A DNA stretch of 51,214 nucleotides from Microbacterium sp. GTDB lineage: Bacteria > Actinomycetota > Actinomycetes > Actinomycetales > Microbacteriaceae. A model generated the notes under the pieces. The model worked only from the letters and a program-made list of their open reading frames with translations, made no database searches and was not told the DNA's origin. The stretch lies in assembly GCF_011620715.1 (NCBI RefSeq), contig NZ_WOYP01000067.1, positions 52,607 to 103,820 on the forward strand, in the 5' to 3' direction. Positions 19,051 to 28,180 of the stretch are shown in pieces (positions within the stretch are counted from its first letter, which is position 1; each line of letters begins with the position of its first letter). The translations under genes and the position numbers were made by a program.

Positions 19051-20325
19051 TCAGGCCCTCGCGTCGGCGAGGACGTAACCCTCTTCGCCGTGCATGATGG
19101 TGTCGATACCCGCGATCTCATCCTCGTTCTTGACGCGGAAGCCGATCGTCTTCTGAATCGCGAACCCGATGATCCAGGCGAGGACGAACGAGTAGATGAG
19201 GACCGCGAAGGCCGCGATCGCCTGGACGAGCAGCTGAGCGCCGCTGCCGCTGTAGATGAGGCCGGTGCCGTTGGCGAAGAAGCCCAGGTACAGGGTTCCG
19301 ATCAGACCGCCGACGAGGTGGATGCCCACCACGTCGAGCGAGTCGTCGAAGCCGAGCTTGTACTTCAGTTCGATCGCCAGGGCGCAGACCGCACCGGCGA
19401 CCAGACCGAGCACGATCGCCCAGATCGGCGTCAGTGAGGCGCAGGCGGGGGTGATCGCGACCAGGCCGGCGACAGCACCCGACGCGGCTCCGACGGAAGT
19501 CGGCTTGCCGTCCTTGATCTTCTCGACGATGAGCCACGCCAGCAGAGCCGCTGCCGGTGCCGCGAGCGTGTTGACGAACGCGATTGCGGCGGTGTTGTCG
19601 GCGGCGAGCTCGGAGCCGGCATTGAAGCCGAACCAGCCGAACCACAGCAGACCGGCGCCGAGGAGCACGAAGGGCGGGTTGTGCGGGACGTTCACGCCCT
19701 TCTGGAAGCCGACGCGCTTGCCGAGCACGAGTGCGAGTGCGAGGGCTGCGGCACCAGCGTTGATGTGGACGGCGGTACCACCGGCGAAGTCGATCGCACC
19801 GACTCCGAACCAGGTCTGCATGCCGTAGGTGATCCAGCCGCCGTAGGAGAAACTGCCGTCCTCGGCGAGGCCGAAGTTGAAGACCCAGCTCGCAACCGGG
19901 AAGTAGACGACGGTCGCCCAGACCGCGGCGAAGATCATCCACGCCCCGAACTTCGCGCGATCTGCGATCGCGCCGGAGACCAGCGCGACCGTGATGATCG
20001 CGAAGGTCGCCTGGAAGGCCACGAACGCGAGCGGTGGGTACGCGGCGCCCTCGGGCGTGACGAGGAGACTGGACAGGCCGAATTCGGAGGGGTCGATCGT
20101 CCAAGGGAAGTTGATCGTGCCCACGTCCGTGGTCGGGAAGGCGATCGCGTAGCCGTAGAGGACCCAGAGGACCCCGATGATGCCCATCGCGCCGAAGCTG
20201 AGCATCATCATGCTGATGACGCTCTTTGCCTTGACCAGGCCTCCATAGAAGAAGGCGAGTCCTGGGGTCATCAACAGAACGAGTGCGGCGGATATCAGGA
20301 TGAATGCTGTATTGCCTTGATCCAT
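19051..20325 (-). CDS. amt: Ammonium transporter Amt
   Basis: Amt proteins import ammonium through a trimeric membrane channel. The 424-residue protein has the expected 11 hydrophobic segments and the twin pore histidines (FAGGTAVHINAGAAALAL and DVVGIHLVGGLIGTLYLG). The usual short cytoplasmic tail has EDEIAGIDTIMHGEEGYV, the region that contacts PII proteins. No glnK or glnD follows, unlike in many actinobacteria. A GlnR-like box at 20393-20431 suggests nitrogen control. A strong hairpin follows the stop. Confidence 0.95.
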   Translation of the reverse strand: MDQGNTAFILISAALVLLMTPGLAFFYGGLVKAKSVISMMMLSFGAMGIIGVLWVLYGYAIAFPTTDVGTINFPWTIDPSEFGLSSLLVTPEGAAYPPLAFVAFQATFAIITVALVSGAIADRAKFGAWMIFAAVWATVVYFPVASWVFNFGLAEDGSFSYGGWITYGMQTWFGVGAIDFAGGTAVHINAGAAALALALVLGKRVGFQKGVNVPHNPPFVLLGAGLLWFGWFGFNAGSELAADNTAAIAFVNTLAAPAAALLAWLIVEKIKDGKPTSVGAASGAVAGLVAITPACASLTPIWAIVLGLVAGAVCALAIELKYKLGFDDSLDVVGIHLVGGLIGTLYLGFFANGTGLIYSGSGAQLLVQAIAAFAVLIYSFVLAWIIGFAIQKTIGFRVKNEDEIAGIDTIMHGEEGYVLADARA

Positions 20326-20392
20326 CTCGAATGAACCTCTCTGCAGGGACGCAGGGTAAAAGCGTCGGGTGGTCTCAGTGTCGAGGGTGCGG

Positions 20393-20431
20393 GTTTCCTC
20401 CGACGGTCACACGGTGTTTCGCGCGTGTTAC
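20393..20431 (-). promoter_or_regulatory. GlnR-like operator upstream of amt
   Basis: On the minus strand GTAAC-n6-GAAAC (20431-20416) matches the first half of the actinobacterial GlnR box exactly. A second pair follows as GTGAC (20410-20406) and GAAAC (20397-20393), with spacings of 5 and 8 nt instead of 6. It lies about 70-105 nt before the amt ATG. The family consensus is known from Streptomyces; binding here is inferred. Confidence 0.6.
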
Positions 20432-20511
20432 ACAACCCCGACCGAGGTAAACATCAAGTTTCGGGACGCCGTGAGCAACGGCGGAATCTCGCGGATCGGC
20501 GGCGCGGCCCG

Positions 20512-21546
20512 CTAGTCGAGGGTAGAGGCCACGAGCCGCGAGATCGCGCGCAGGTACTTCTTGCGGTAGCCGCCGGCCAGCATCTCATCCGGGAAGACCA
20601 GATCGAGCGTCTCGCCGGTGGCGCGGATCGGCATCTGCGCGTCGTACACCCGATCGACGAAGGCCACGAACCGCAGCGCCGCGGACTGATCGGTCAGCGC
20701 CGCGACATCGCGCAGTCCGACCATCGACAGTCCGTCGATGAGCCGAATGTAGCGGGACGGATGCACGGTGGCCAGGTGTGCGACCAGGTCGGCGAACCCG
20801 TCATCGGAGACCACGCCACGCGTGCCTGCATCCGCGATCGCGGCCTCATACTCCGCGGAGCTCAGCGCCGCGGCATGGCCGTCGAGCTGTCGATGGCGGT
20901 AGTCGGTGCCGTCGATGCGGATGGTCTCGAAGCTCGCGGCCATCGCGTGGATCTCGCGGAGGAAGTCCTGTGCGGCGAACCGGCCCTCGCCCAGTGCGTT
21001 CGGCGGCGTGTTGGATGTCGCGGCCAGGCGCGTGCCCGAGGCCACGAGCTCGCCGAGCAGCCGGGTCATGACCATCGTGTCTCCGGGGTCATCGAGCTCG
21101 AACTCGTCGATGCAGAGCAGGTCGGACCCGCGGAAGAGCTCCACCGTGTTCTGGTAGCCGAGGGCGCCCACCAGCGCCGTGTACTCGATGAACGAACCGA
21201 AGTACTTCCGCCGCACGGGCATCGCGTGGTAGGTCCCCGCCAGCAGGTGCGTCTTGCCGACGCCGAACCCGCCGTCCAGGTACACGCCTGGCCTGGGCGC
21301 GGGGCCTTTCTTCGCACGCCGGAGGAACCCACCCCGTGCCTCAGGCTGACCGAGCCCCGCGAACGCCATGAGTGTGCTCTTGGCATTCTGCTGCGATGGG
21401 AAGGCCGCATCCGCGCGGTAGGACTCGAAGGTGGCGTCTTCGAACTGGGGCGGGGGAACCAGCGACGCGACCATCTCGGCACCGGAGATCTGCGGAGTGC
21501 GCTCGGTGAGTCGAACGATTCCCGTGGGGGTCGCGGAGAGTGTCAT
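20512..21546 (-). CDS. zapE: AFG1/ZapE-family ATPase
   Basis: The 344-residue protein is a P-loop ATPase of the AFG1/ZapE family. It has Walker A GGFGVGKTH (92-100), Walker B LLCIDEFEL, then the sensor-like AATSNTPPNAL and the ZapE signature FLREIHAMAASFETIRIDGTDYRHR. In E. coli ZapE binds FtsZ during late division; the mitochondrial relative AFG1 acts in protein quality control. The role in actinobacteria is not established. It is divergent from the rhodanese gene and ends 186 nt before amt. Confidence 0.9.
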   Translation of the reverse strand: MTLSATPTGIVRLTERTPQISGAEMVASLVPPPQFEDATFESYRADAAFPSQQNAKSTLMAFAGLGQPEARGGFLRRAKKGPAPRPGVYLDGGFGVGKTHLLAGTYHAMPVRRKYFGSFIEYTALVGALGYQNTVELFRGSDLLCIDEFELDDPGDTMVMTRLLGELVASGTRLAATSNTPPNALGEGRFAAQDFLREIHAMAASFETIRIDGTDYRHRQLDGHAAALSSAEYEAAIADAGTRGVVSDDGFADLVAHLATVHPSRYIRLIDGLSMVGLRDVAALTDQSAALRFVAFVDRVYDAQMPIRATGETLDLVFPDEMLAGGYRKKYLRAISRLVASTLD

Positions 21547-21668
21547 CCTGCTGATCCTGTGTCGCCTTCTTACAGAGTGAGTGCGTTCCTGGGCCCGGGA
21601 ATCTAGGGTCGAAGAGACGGTCCAACCCTATGCCGTCGCTTCCGCCATCCTGACCCGAGGAGCAGCCG

Positions 21669-22568
21669 GTGTCCGTCGAGTTCGACACGTCATCCCCCAA
21701 GTTCGCCGAGTACTCCGAGCCCGGCCGGCTCGTCACCGGAGATTGGCTCGAACATCACCTCGGGCAGCCCGGCCTGGTCGTGGTCGAATCCGACGAGGAT
21801 GTGCTCCTCTACGAGACCGGCCACATCCCCGGCTCGGTGAAGGTGGACTGGCACACCGAGCTGAACGATCCCGTCGTCCGCGACTATGTCGACGGCGTGG
21901 GATTCGCCGAACTACTGAGCCGCAAGGGCATCTCGCGCGAAGACACCGTTGTCATCTACGGCGACAAGAACAATTGGTGGGCCGCCTACGCGCTGTGGGT
22001 CTTCTCGCTGTTCGGCCACGAGGACGTGCGGCTGCTGGACGGCGGTCGCGACAAGTGGATCGCGGACGGGCGACCGATCACCACGGACGCCGCGGTGCGC
22101 GAACCGACCGACTACCCCGTCGTGTCCCGAGACGACAGCAGGCTGCGCGCCTACAAGGACGACGTGCTCGCCCACCTCGGCAACCCCCTGATCGATGTCC
22201 GCTCACCCGAGGAGTACGAAGGCTCGCGAACGTCCGCGCCGGCCTACCCTGAAGAGGGCGCGCTCCGGGCCGGCCACATCCCGACCGCGAAGAGCGTGCC
22301 GTGGGCGCGCGCGGTGGCCGCGGACGGCGGCTTCAAGACGCGCGCCGAGCTGGACGCGATCTACCGTGACGAAGTCGGGCTCTCCGACGGCGACGAGGTC
22401 GTCGCCTACTGCCGGATCGGCGAGCGTTCGAGCCACACCTGGTTCGTGCTCCATCACCTGCTCGGCTTCGAGAAAGTCCGCAACTACGACGGATCGTGGA
22501 CCGAGTGGGGCAGCGCGGTGCGGGTGCCGATCGCGACAGGCGCCGAACCCGGCGGGCTCCCGGGCTGA
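21669..22568 (+). CDS. Sulfurtransferase with tandem rhodanese domains
   Basis: The 299-residue protein has two rhodanese domains. The first (about 20-140) is non-catalytic, with [15 protein letters not shown] where the active loop would be. The second (about 165-290) has the catalytic Cys248 in [20 protein letters not shown] loops are typical of the SseA/thiosulfate-type subgroup. The GTG has GAGGAG 6 nt upstream. The next gene is sufE on the same strand, 40 nt on. Rhodanese-sufE pairing is also remembered from mycobacteria, and suggests sulfane-sulfur supply for Fe-S assembly or other sulfur transfer. Confidence 0.93.
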   Translation: MSVEFDTSSPKFAEYSEPGRLVTGDWLEHHLGQPGLVVVESDEDVLLYETGHIPGSVKVDWHTELNDPVVRDYVDGVGFAELLSRKGISREDTVVIYGDKNNWWAAYALWVFSLFGHEDVRLLDGGRDKWIADGRPITTDAAVREPTDYPVVSRDDSRLRAYKDDVLAHLGNPLIDVRSPEEYEGSRTSAPAYPEEGALRAGHIPTAKSVPWARAVAADGGFKTRAELDAIYRDEVGLSDGDEVVAYCRIGERSSHTWFVLHHLLGFEKVRNYDGSWTEWGSAVRVPIATGAEPGGLPG

Positions 22569-22608
22569 GCCTGCGCCGCGGTGATCGGCGCGTGGGAGGA
22601 TGAGAGGG

Positions 22609-23049
22609 ATGACCACCCACGTCCTGCCCGCTTCCCTCGCCGAGATTCGCGACGAGTTCCTCGAGCTGCCCGAAGCCGACCGGCTGCAGCTGCTGCTCGA
22701 GTTCTCGAACGAGCTGCCCGCGGTTCCGGAGAAGTACGACGGCCACCCGGAGCTGCGGGAGCGGGTCGCGGAGTGCCAGTCGCCTGTCTACATCATCGTC
22801 GACGTCGACGACGACGGCGTGGTCGCGATGCACGCGACCGCGCCCAGGGAAGCGCCGACCACGCGCGGCTTCGCGAGCATCCTCGTGCAGGGGATCGCCG
22901 GGCTCACCGCCGACGCCGTGCTCGCGATCCCCGACGATTTCCCGCAGAGCATCGGATTGACGCGGGCGGTCTCGCCGCTGCGCATCGCGGGGATGGCGGG
23001 GATGCTGCGACGCGTCAAGCGCCAGGTCGCAGAGAAGCGTCCCGCCTGA
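22609..23049 (+). CDS. SufE-family sulfur acceptor protein
   Basis: SufE proteins accept persulfide sulfur from a cysteine desulfurase and pass it on for Fe-S cluster assembly. The 146-residue protein has the conserved acceptor cysteine Cys56 in RVAECQSPVYI and the family's LVQGIAGLTADAVLAIPDDF segment. I chose ATG 22609 because GGGAGG lies 9 nt upstream; ATG 22600 is only 2 bp past that site. It follows the rhodanese gene and ends 4 nt before the convergent hydrolase gene. Confidence 0.92.
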   Translation: MTTHVLPASLAEIRDEFLELPEADRLQLLLEFSNELPAVPEKYDGHPELRERVAECQSPVYIIVDVDDDGVVAMHATAPREAPTTRGFASILVQGIAGLTADAVLAIPDDFPQSIGLTRAVSPLRIAGMAGMLRRVKRQVAEKRPA

Positions 23050-23053
23050 ACGG

Positions 23054-24256
23054 TCACGCGCCGGTGAGCCCCTGTCGCGCGAGCCAACCGCGGATGCTGT
23101 CGCTCCAGCGCTCCTGGTCGTAGTTCCACAGCTTCGTGTGGCGAGCGACTTCGAACACCGGCATCTCGACGAGATCGGGTCGCGCCACGACGAGATCGTG
23201 GGAGGCGTGCGATGGCACGAATTCATCGTCGTCGCTGTGCAGGATCAGGATCGGATGCCGCAGCTCGGCAGCCCGCGCTACGACATCGAGCCGATCGAAC
23301 GGAATGGCCGCACCGGCGCCGGTCATCGGGGTGGCCCACTCGGTCTGCAGCGCTCCGATGGCGAGCCCGGTCACCGCTGCGGGCAGCCGCAGGAGCTTCG
23401 CCTGGTGCCCGAGCACGATTCGCCAGTCCACGACCGGCGACTCCAGGATCAGCCCGGCGAGCGCGTCGCGGTGGGCCGAGTTGAGCTCGAGCTGAAGTGC
23501 GATCGCACCGCCCATCGACCAGCCCATCAGCAAGATGCGCCGTGCACCGTGGCGCCGGGCGAATCCCACTGCGGCATCGACGTCCCGCCACTCGGTCGCG
23601 CCGAGCGCGTATGTCCCTGCCCGGCTGCGCGGGGCATCGCCGTCGTTCCGGTAGGAGACCACGAGCGTGGTGATGCCCAGCGAGTCGAACACCGGAACCG
23701 CGCGCAGGCATTCGGCGCGGGTCGTGCCGCGTCCGTGCACCTGGATCACCCAGACCTGACCGTCACCCGCGGGAAACAGCCAGGCCGGACAAGGCCCCAC
23801 GGCAGACCCGATGAGCTCCGAGGTGAACGGGATGTGCAGCTCTTCGGGGTGGTCGTAGTACCAGCCGCTGAAGGCCGCGTCGGCCGAGATCCGCGTCTGC
23901 GCGCCGATCTGGGTGAGGAGCTTGCGCTTGACACTGGTGGCGTCCTCGGCGAGGACGGAGCCGAGCTTGAAGTAGCTCTCCGTGCCGCTGGTGAACAGCC
24001 CATACCTGCCGGGCAGCTCGGTATCGGCCGTGCGGCCCAGCGTGATGGTCTGCGCGCCGGTGTCGAGGGCGAGGATGCGGGTGTCGGGCGTGCGCACGGC
24101 GGGGGTCACGACCCGCCGAGCCACGCGCAGCGATACGACGGCGAGAGCGGACAGCGTGAGGCCGAGGGCGGCGCTCAACACGGCCAGGGCAGCCCTCACT
24201 CCGGCCAGGAGTGCGGGAGAGGGGGCAGGCATCGCGGCGCGCCTGGAGTCGACCAT
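23054..24256 (-). CDS. Membrane-anchored alpha/beta hydrolase
   Basis: The 400-residue protein has one N-terminal hydrophobic segment (about 17-45) and an alpha/beta hydrolase domain. The nucleophile elbow is GWSMGG (Ser247), the acid is in HSDDDEFVP (Asp342-344), and the base is His373 in ARHTKLWNYD. The VHGRG loop (173-177) provides the oxyanion region. The N-terminal 150 residues carry no motif that I recognise. Substrate is unknown. The ATG is 9 nt after a TAGAGT box that overlaps the divergent promoter of the DUF3000 gene. Confidence 0.88.
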   Translation of the reverse strand: MVDSRRAAMPAPSPALLAGVRAALAVLSAALGLTLSALAVVSLRVARRVVTPAVRTPDTRILALDTGAQTITLGRTADTELPGRYGLFTSGTESYFKLGSVLAEDATSVKRKLLTQIGAQTRISADAAFSGWYYDHPEELHIPFTSELIGSAVGPCPAWLFPAGDGQVWVIQVHGRGTTRAECLRAVPVFDSLGITTLVVSYRNDGDAPRSRAGTYALGATEWRDVDAAVGFARRHGARRILLMGWSMGGAIALQLELNSAHRDALAGLILESPVVDWRIVLGHQAKLLRLPAAVTGLAIGALQTEWATPMTGAGAAIPFDRLDVVARAAELRHPILILHSDDDEFVPSHASHDLVVARPDLVEMPVFEVARHTKLWNYDQERWSDSIRGWLARQGLTGA

Positions 24257-24265
24257 CGAGACCCC

Positions 24266-24275
24266 ACTCTAGTCT
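24266..24275. promoter_or_regulatory. Overlapping divergent -10 boxes (hydrolase and DUF3000 gene)
   Basis: TAGTCT on the plus strand (24270-24275) ends 6 nt before the DUF3000 GTG. TAGAGT on the minus strand (24271-24266) ends 9 nt before the hydrolase ATG. The two hexamers share two bases, and the whole intergenic gap is 25 bp. Confidence 0.5.
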
Positions 24276-24281
24276 TTCGGC

Positions 24282-24872
24282 GTGGCAGACCTTCGTCCTC
24301 CGAGTGCGCCGCCGTTGTTCGAGCGTGCGGCAGCTGAGGTCCGTGCGACCGCATTCCGGGGTGACCTGTCGGTTCGCGAGATCCCTGCGCCCGCGGGACT
24401 CGCACCGGATTGCCTGGCGCTGGCGGGCGATGTGCGGCCCGAGGAGCACGGCCTGGACTCTCCGTACGGGACCGGGCGGTTCATCCTGCTGCACGACCCC
24501 GACGAGCCTGCGCCGTGGAACGGCCCGTGGCGGATCGTCTGCTTCGCGCAGGCCCCGCTCGAGCCCGACATCGGCATCGATCCCATGCTCGCGGACGTGG
24601 CGTGGTCGTGGCTGATGGACGCGCTGGGTTCGCGTCGCGCGCAGTTCCACTCGGCGTCGGGAACGGCCACCAAAACGCTGTCCAAGGGATTCGGCTCGCT
24701 CGCCGCCGAAGGAGACGGCGCGCAGATCGAGCTGCGGGCGTCGTGGTCACCGTCGGGCCCGACCGCCCCCCACGTCGAAGCGTGGTCTGAGCTGGTCTGC
24801 ATGCTGGCCGGCCTGCCGCCGGGTTCCGAGCAGATCGCCGTGCTCGGCTCACGCAGGGCTGCGCGTGACTGA
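24282..24872 (+). CDS. DUF3000 domain-containing protein
   Basis: The 196-residue protein matches the actinobacterial DUF3000 family in sequence style and place: VRATAFRGDLSVREIPAPAGLAP, WRIVCFAQAPLEPDIGIDPMLADVAWSWL, and GTATKTLSKGFG. No catalytic motif is apparent and the function is unknown. The GTG start follows a TAGTCT box by 6 nt with no Shine-Dalgarno, so it is probably leaderless. Its end overlaps the rnd start by 8 nt. The order DUF3000-rnd-dxs is shared with mycobacteria. Confidence 0.88.
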   Translation: MADLRPPSAPPLFERAAAEVRATAFRGDLSVREIPAPAGLAPDCLALAGDVRPEEHGLDSPYGTGRFILLHDPDEPAPWNGPWRIVCFAQAPLEPDIGIDPMLADVAWSWLMDALGSRRAQFHSASGTATKTLSKGFGSLAAEGDGAQIELRASWSPSGPTAPHVEAWSELVCMLAGLPPGSEQIAVLGSRRAARD

Positions 24873-26082
24873 ATACACCGTCATCACGGATGCCGAGGGA
24901 CTGGCCGACGCCGTGCAGAAACTGGCGGCCGGAACCGGACCCGTCGCGGTCGATGTCGAGCGCGCATCCGGGTTCCGCTACTCGCAGCGCGCCTATCTCG
25001 TGCAGGTCTTCCGTCGTGGCTCCGGGGTGTTCCTGTTCGATCCGCCCGCGGTCGGCGACTTCACCGCCCTGCAGGATGCTATCGGCGACGAGGAGTGGGT
25101 GCTCCACGCGGCGAGTCAGGATCTGCCGTCGTTGCGCGAACTCGGCCTCGAGCCGGTCACGCTGTTCGACACCGAGCTGGCCGCACGTCTGCTGGGCCAC
25201 GCGCGGGTGGGCCTCGGAGCGGTCGTGGCGGATACTCTCGGCATCGTTCTGGCCAAGGCCCACTCGGCCTCCGACTGGTCCACCCGGCCACTCCCCCAGT
25301 CCTGGCTGGAGTATGCCGCGCTCGATGTCGACTACCTCGTCGACGTGCGCGATGCGCTCGTTGCAGAGCTCGCCGCGCAGGGCAAGACCGACTATGCCGC
25401 GGAGGAGTTCCGCGCCGTGCTCGACCGCACGCCGAAGCCGGCCCGGGAGGACCCGTGGCGCCGCCTGAGTGGTCTGCACGCCGTTCGCGGGCGCAAGGCA
25501 CTCGCGGTCGCGCGCGAGCTGTGGACCGCGCGTGAGGACTACGCCCGCGAGCAGGACATCGCGCCCGGGCGCCTCGTCCCCGACCGCGCGCTGGTAGCGG
25601 CCCTGCTCGCCGATCCGAAGACCAAGCAGGAGCTCGCGCAGGTGAGGGAATTCACCGGCCGCGCAAGCCGGAGCCAGCTGGATCGGTGGTGGGCGGCTTT
25701 CGAGGCGGGGCGCGCCGCCACCGATCTTCCGCTCGAGCGCGCGCCCGGCGGCGAATCCATCCCGCCCGCTCGCGCGTGGGCGGACCGCAACCCCGCGGCC
25801 GACGCCCGGTTGAAGGCGGCCCGTCCCGCCGTGGAGGCGCTCGCCGAAGAGCTCCAGATGCCGACCGAGAACCTCATCACGCCCGACCTCCTGCGCCGGG
25901 TGGCCTGGACGCCGCCCGAGCCGCTGAGTGCGGCATCCGTCGGCGAATTCCTCGCCGAACTCGGCGCCCGACCGTGGCAGATTGCGCAGACTTCGCAGCT
26001 GATAGCGGATGCCTTCGTGCAATCAGCGCAATCGGCGCAATCAGTGCAAGGCCCGCATCCCGGCCCGGACAACCCTTCGTAG
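24865..26082 (+). CDS. rnd: Ribonuclease D-like DEDDy exonuclease with HRDC domain
   Basis: RNase D trims 3' ends of tRNA and other small RNAs. The 405-residue protein has a DEDDy 3'-5' exonuclease domain: Asp30 and Glu32 (VAVDVERASGFRYS), Asp86 (HAASQDLPSL), Tyr150 and Asp154 (EYAALDVDYL). It then has HRDC-type helices (residues about 220-300). The C-terminal tail carries a short Gln-Ser-Ala repeat made by three 9-bp units. The start is GTG 24865, 8 nt inside the end of the DUF3000 gene, so translation is probably coupled. Confidence 0.93.
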   Translation: MTEYTVITDAEGLADAVQKLAAGTGPVAVDVERASGFRYSQRAYLVQVFRRGSGVFLFDPPAVGDFTALQDAIGDEEWVLHAASQDLPSLRELGLEPVTLFDTELAARLLGHARVGLGAVVADTLGIVLAKAHSASDWSTRPLPQSWLEYAALDVDYLVDVRDALVAELAAQGKTDYAAEEFRAVLDRTPKPAREDPWRRLSGLHAVRGRKALAVARELWTAREDYAREQDIAPGRLVPDRALVAALLADPKTKQELAQVREFTGRASRSQLDRWWAAFEAGRAATDLPLERAPGGESIPPARAWADRNPAADARLKAARPAVEALAEELQMPTENLITPDLLRRVAWTPPEPLSAASVGEFLAELGARPWQIAQTSQLIADAFVQSAQSAQSVQGPHPGPDNPS

Positions 26083-26113
26083 ATCGGCTGCGCTTCGATG
26101 TCGGAGCGAGTCG

Positions 26114-28078
26114 CTAGGCGTCGCGGACCTCGTCATGCTGCGTGGTTCTGACGCCGGTCAGCCAGTCGGGGTGCTGCTCGGTGGGCCGGGCTACCGGGAT
26201 CCGGGTGCCGAGCACCTGGGAGACGACGTCCTGTGCGATCTTCGCGGGCGTGAGACCGGCATCCTCGAGGATCTGCTCGCGAGTCGCGTGATCGATGAAC
26301 TCGTCGGGAAGGCCTAGCTCGTCGACCGCGGTGTCGACGTTGGCCTCGCGGAGCACCTGGCGAACGCGCGTGCCGATCCCGCCGACGCGGATGCCGTCTT
26401 CGATCGTGATGACAAGGCGATGGGATGCGGCGAGTTCGATGATCGACGGCTGCACCGGGATGACCCAACGGGGGTCCACCACGGTGGCGCCGATCCCCTG
26501 GGCGCGGAGTCGGTGCGCGACGTCGACCGCGATGTGCGCCATCGGGCCGATGCCGACGATGAGCACATCCTGCGCGTCCGAACGGACGAGGACATCGACG
26601 CCGTCGCTCAGCCGCTCGAGAGCGGGCAGGGTGGGGCTGACCGATCCCTTGGGGAAGCGGATCACCGTCGGTGCATCATCGACCGCGACGGCTTCGCGCA
26701 GCTCTTCCTGCAGGCGCTCCGCGTCGCGCGGCACAGCGATGCGGATGTGCGGGACGATCTGCAGCATCGCGAGGTCCCAGATGCCGTGGTGGCTGGGGCC
26801 GTCGGGCCCGGTCACCCCGGCTCGGTCCAGGACGAACGTGACGCCGGCGCGATGCAGGGCGACATCCATCATGACCTGGTCGAATGCCCGATTCATGAAG
26901 GTGGCGTAGATCGCGACGACCGGATGCAGGCCGCCGTATGCGAGTCCGGCTGCCGCAGCCACCGCGTGCTGCTCGGCGATGCCGACGTCGTAGACGCGGT
27001 CGGGGAAGCGCTGCGCGAACGGCAGGAGGCCCGTGGGGCGCAGCATCGCCGCAGTCACGCCGATCACATCCGGACGGTCCTCCCCCACCGCGACGAGCTC
27101 CTGGGCGAACACGTCCGTCCACGCCGTCGCGGGGAAGCTTCCGACCGGCTCGCCCGAGAGCGGGTCGATGCGACCGACCGCATGGAACTGATCGGCCTCG
27201 TCATCGCGAGCCGGCTGATAGCCGCGACCCTTCTCGGTGATCGCGTGCACGATCACCGGAGCACCGAAGTCCTTGGCCAGTTCCAGCGTCTCGATGAGCA
27301 TCGGCAGGTCGTGGCCGTCGACCGGGCCGAGATACTTGATGTCGAGGTTCGAGTACAGTGCCGCGTTGTTCGTGAACCGAGACAGGAAGCCGTGCGTTCC
27401 TCCGCGTACGCCCCGGTAGAACGCCCGGGATGCCGGACCGAGCTTGCCGAAGAGCGAGTCCGAACTCCGATGGAGCGTGCGATAGCTCTCAGCGGTGCGC
27501 ACGCGGTTGAGGTACCGGGCCATGCCGCCGATCGTCGGTGCATACGACCGGCCGTTGTCGTTCACGATGATGACCAGATTGCGGTCGTTGTCGTCGGAGA
27601 TGTTGTTGAGCGCTTCCCAGGTCATCCCGCCGGTGAGCGCGCCGTCGCCGACGACGGCGACCACGTGGCGGTCCTTGCGGCCGGTGCGTGTGAGTGCGCG
27701 CGAGACGCCGTCGGCCCAGCTCAGCGAGCTGGACGCATGCGAGGACTCCACCACGTCGTGCGGACTCTCTGAGCGCTGCGGGTAGCCGGCCAGGCCTCCT
27801 CGAGACCGCAGCCCGCTGAAGTCCTGGCGGCCGGTCAGCAGCTTGTGCACGTAGGACTGGTGGCCCGTGTCGAAGATCATCGGATCGTCCGGCGAGTCGA
27901 AGACCCTGTGCATCGCGATCGTCAGTTCAACCACGCCGAGGTTCGGACCGAGGTGCCCGCCGGTGCGGGAGACGTTCTCGATCAGGAAGGCGCGGATCTC
28001 CCCGGCGAGCTGCGCCAGCTGTTCCGGTGTCAGCGCGTCGAGGTCGCGGGGGCTCGAGATCGACGACAGCAACGACAT
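26114..28078 (-). CDS. dxs: 1-deoxy-D-xylulose-5-phosphate synthase
   Basis: Dxs condenses pyruvate and glyceraldehyde 3-phosphate in the first step of the MEP isoprenoid pathway. The 654-residue protein has the N-terminal TPP-binding domain (HLGPNLGVVELTIAMH, GDGALTGGMTWEALNNI), the catalytic glutamate region (YDVGIAEQHAVAAAAGLAYGG) and the C-terminal transketolase domain. A clear AAGGAG site lies 6 nt before the ATG and a TAGACT -10 box at 28116-28121. It converges with rnd, with a 31-nt gap. Confidence 0.96.
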   Translation of the reverse strand: MSLLSSISSPRDLDALTPEQLAQLAGEIRAFLIENVSRTGGHLGPNLGVVELTIAMHRVFDSPDDPMIFDTGHQSYVHKLLTGRQDFSGLRSRGGLAGYPQRSESPHDVVESSHASSSLSWADGVSRALTRTGRKDRHVVAVVGDGALTGGMTWEALNNISDDNDRNLVIIVNDNGRSYAPTIGGMARYLNRVRTAESYRTLHRSSDSLFGKLGPASRAFYRGVRGGTHGFLSRFTNNAALYSNLDIKYLGPVDGHDLPMLIETLELAKDFGAPVIVHAITEKGRGYQPARDDEADQFHAVGRIDPLSGEPVGSFPATAWTDVFAQELVAVGEDRPDVIGVTAAMLRPTGLLPFAQRFPDRVYDVGIAEQHAVAAAAGLAYGGLHPVVAIYATFMNRAFDQVMMDVALHRAGVTFVLDRAGVTGPDGPSHHGIWDLAMLQIVPHIRIAVPRDAERLQEELREAVAVDDAPTVIRFPKGSVSPTLPALERLSDGVDVLVRSDAQDVLIVGIGPMAHIAVDVAHRLRAQGIGATVVDPRWVIPVQPSIIELAASHRLVITIEDGIRVGGIGTRVRQVLREANVDTAVDELGLPDEFIDHATREQILEDAGLTPAKIAQDVVSQVLGTRIPVARPTEQHPDWLTGVRTTQHDEVRDA

Positions 28079-28115
28079 CCAGGCTCCTTCTTGTGCGCCC
28101 GCAGTGGGCCTGGCA

Positions 28116-28121
28116 AGTCTA
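28116..28121 (-). promoter_or_regulatory. Candidate -10 box of dxs
   Basis: TAGACT on the minus strand lies about 38 nt before the dxs ATG, just beyond the acnA terminator. Confidence 0.45.
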
Positions 28122-28134
28122 CCTGCGGCGGATA

Positions 28135-28174
28135 CGACGAAGGGGCGGGGCGCTCTGGCCCGGCCCCTTCGTCG
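28135..28174 (-). terminator. Hairpin terminator of acnA
   Basis: A 12-bp outer stem pairs 28135-28146 (CGACGAAGGGGC) with 28163-28174. The inner loop is GC-rich and may pair further. It lies 6 nt past the acnA stop. Confidence 0.8.
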
Positions 28175-28180
28175 CAGTTC

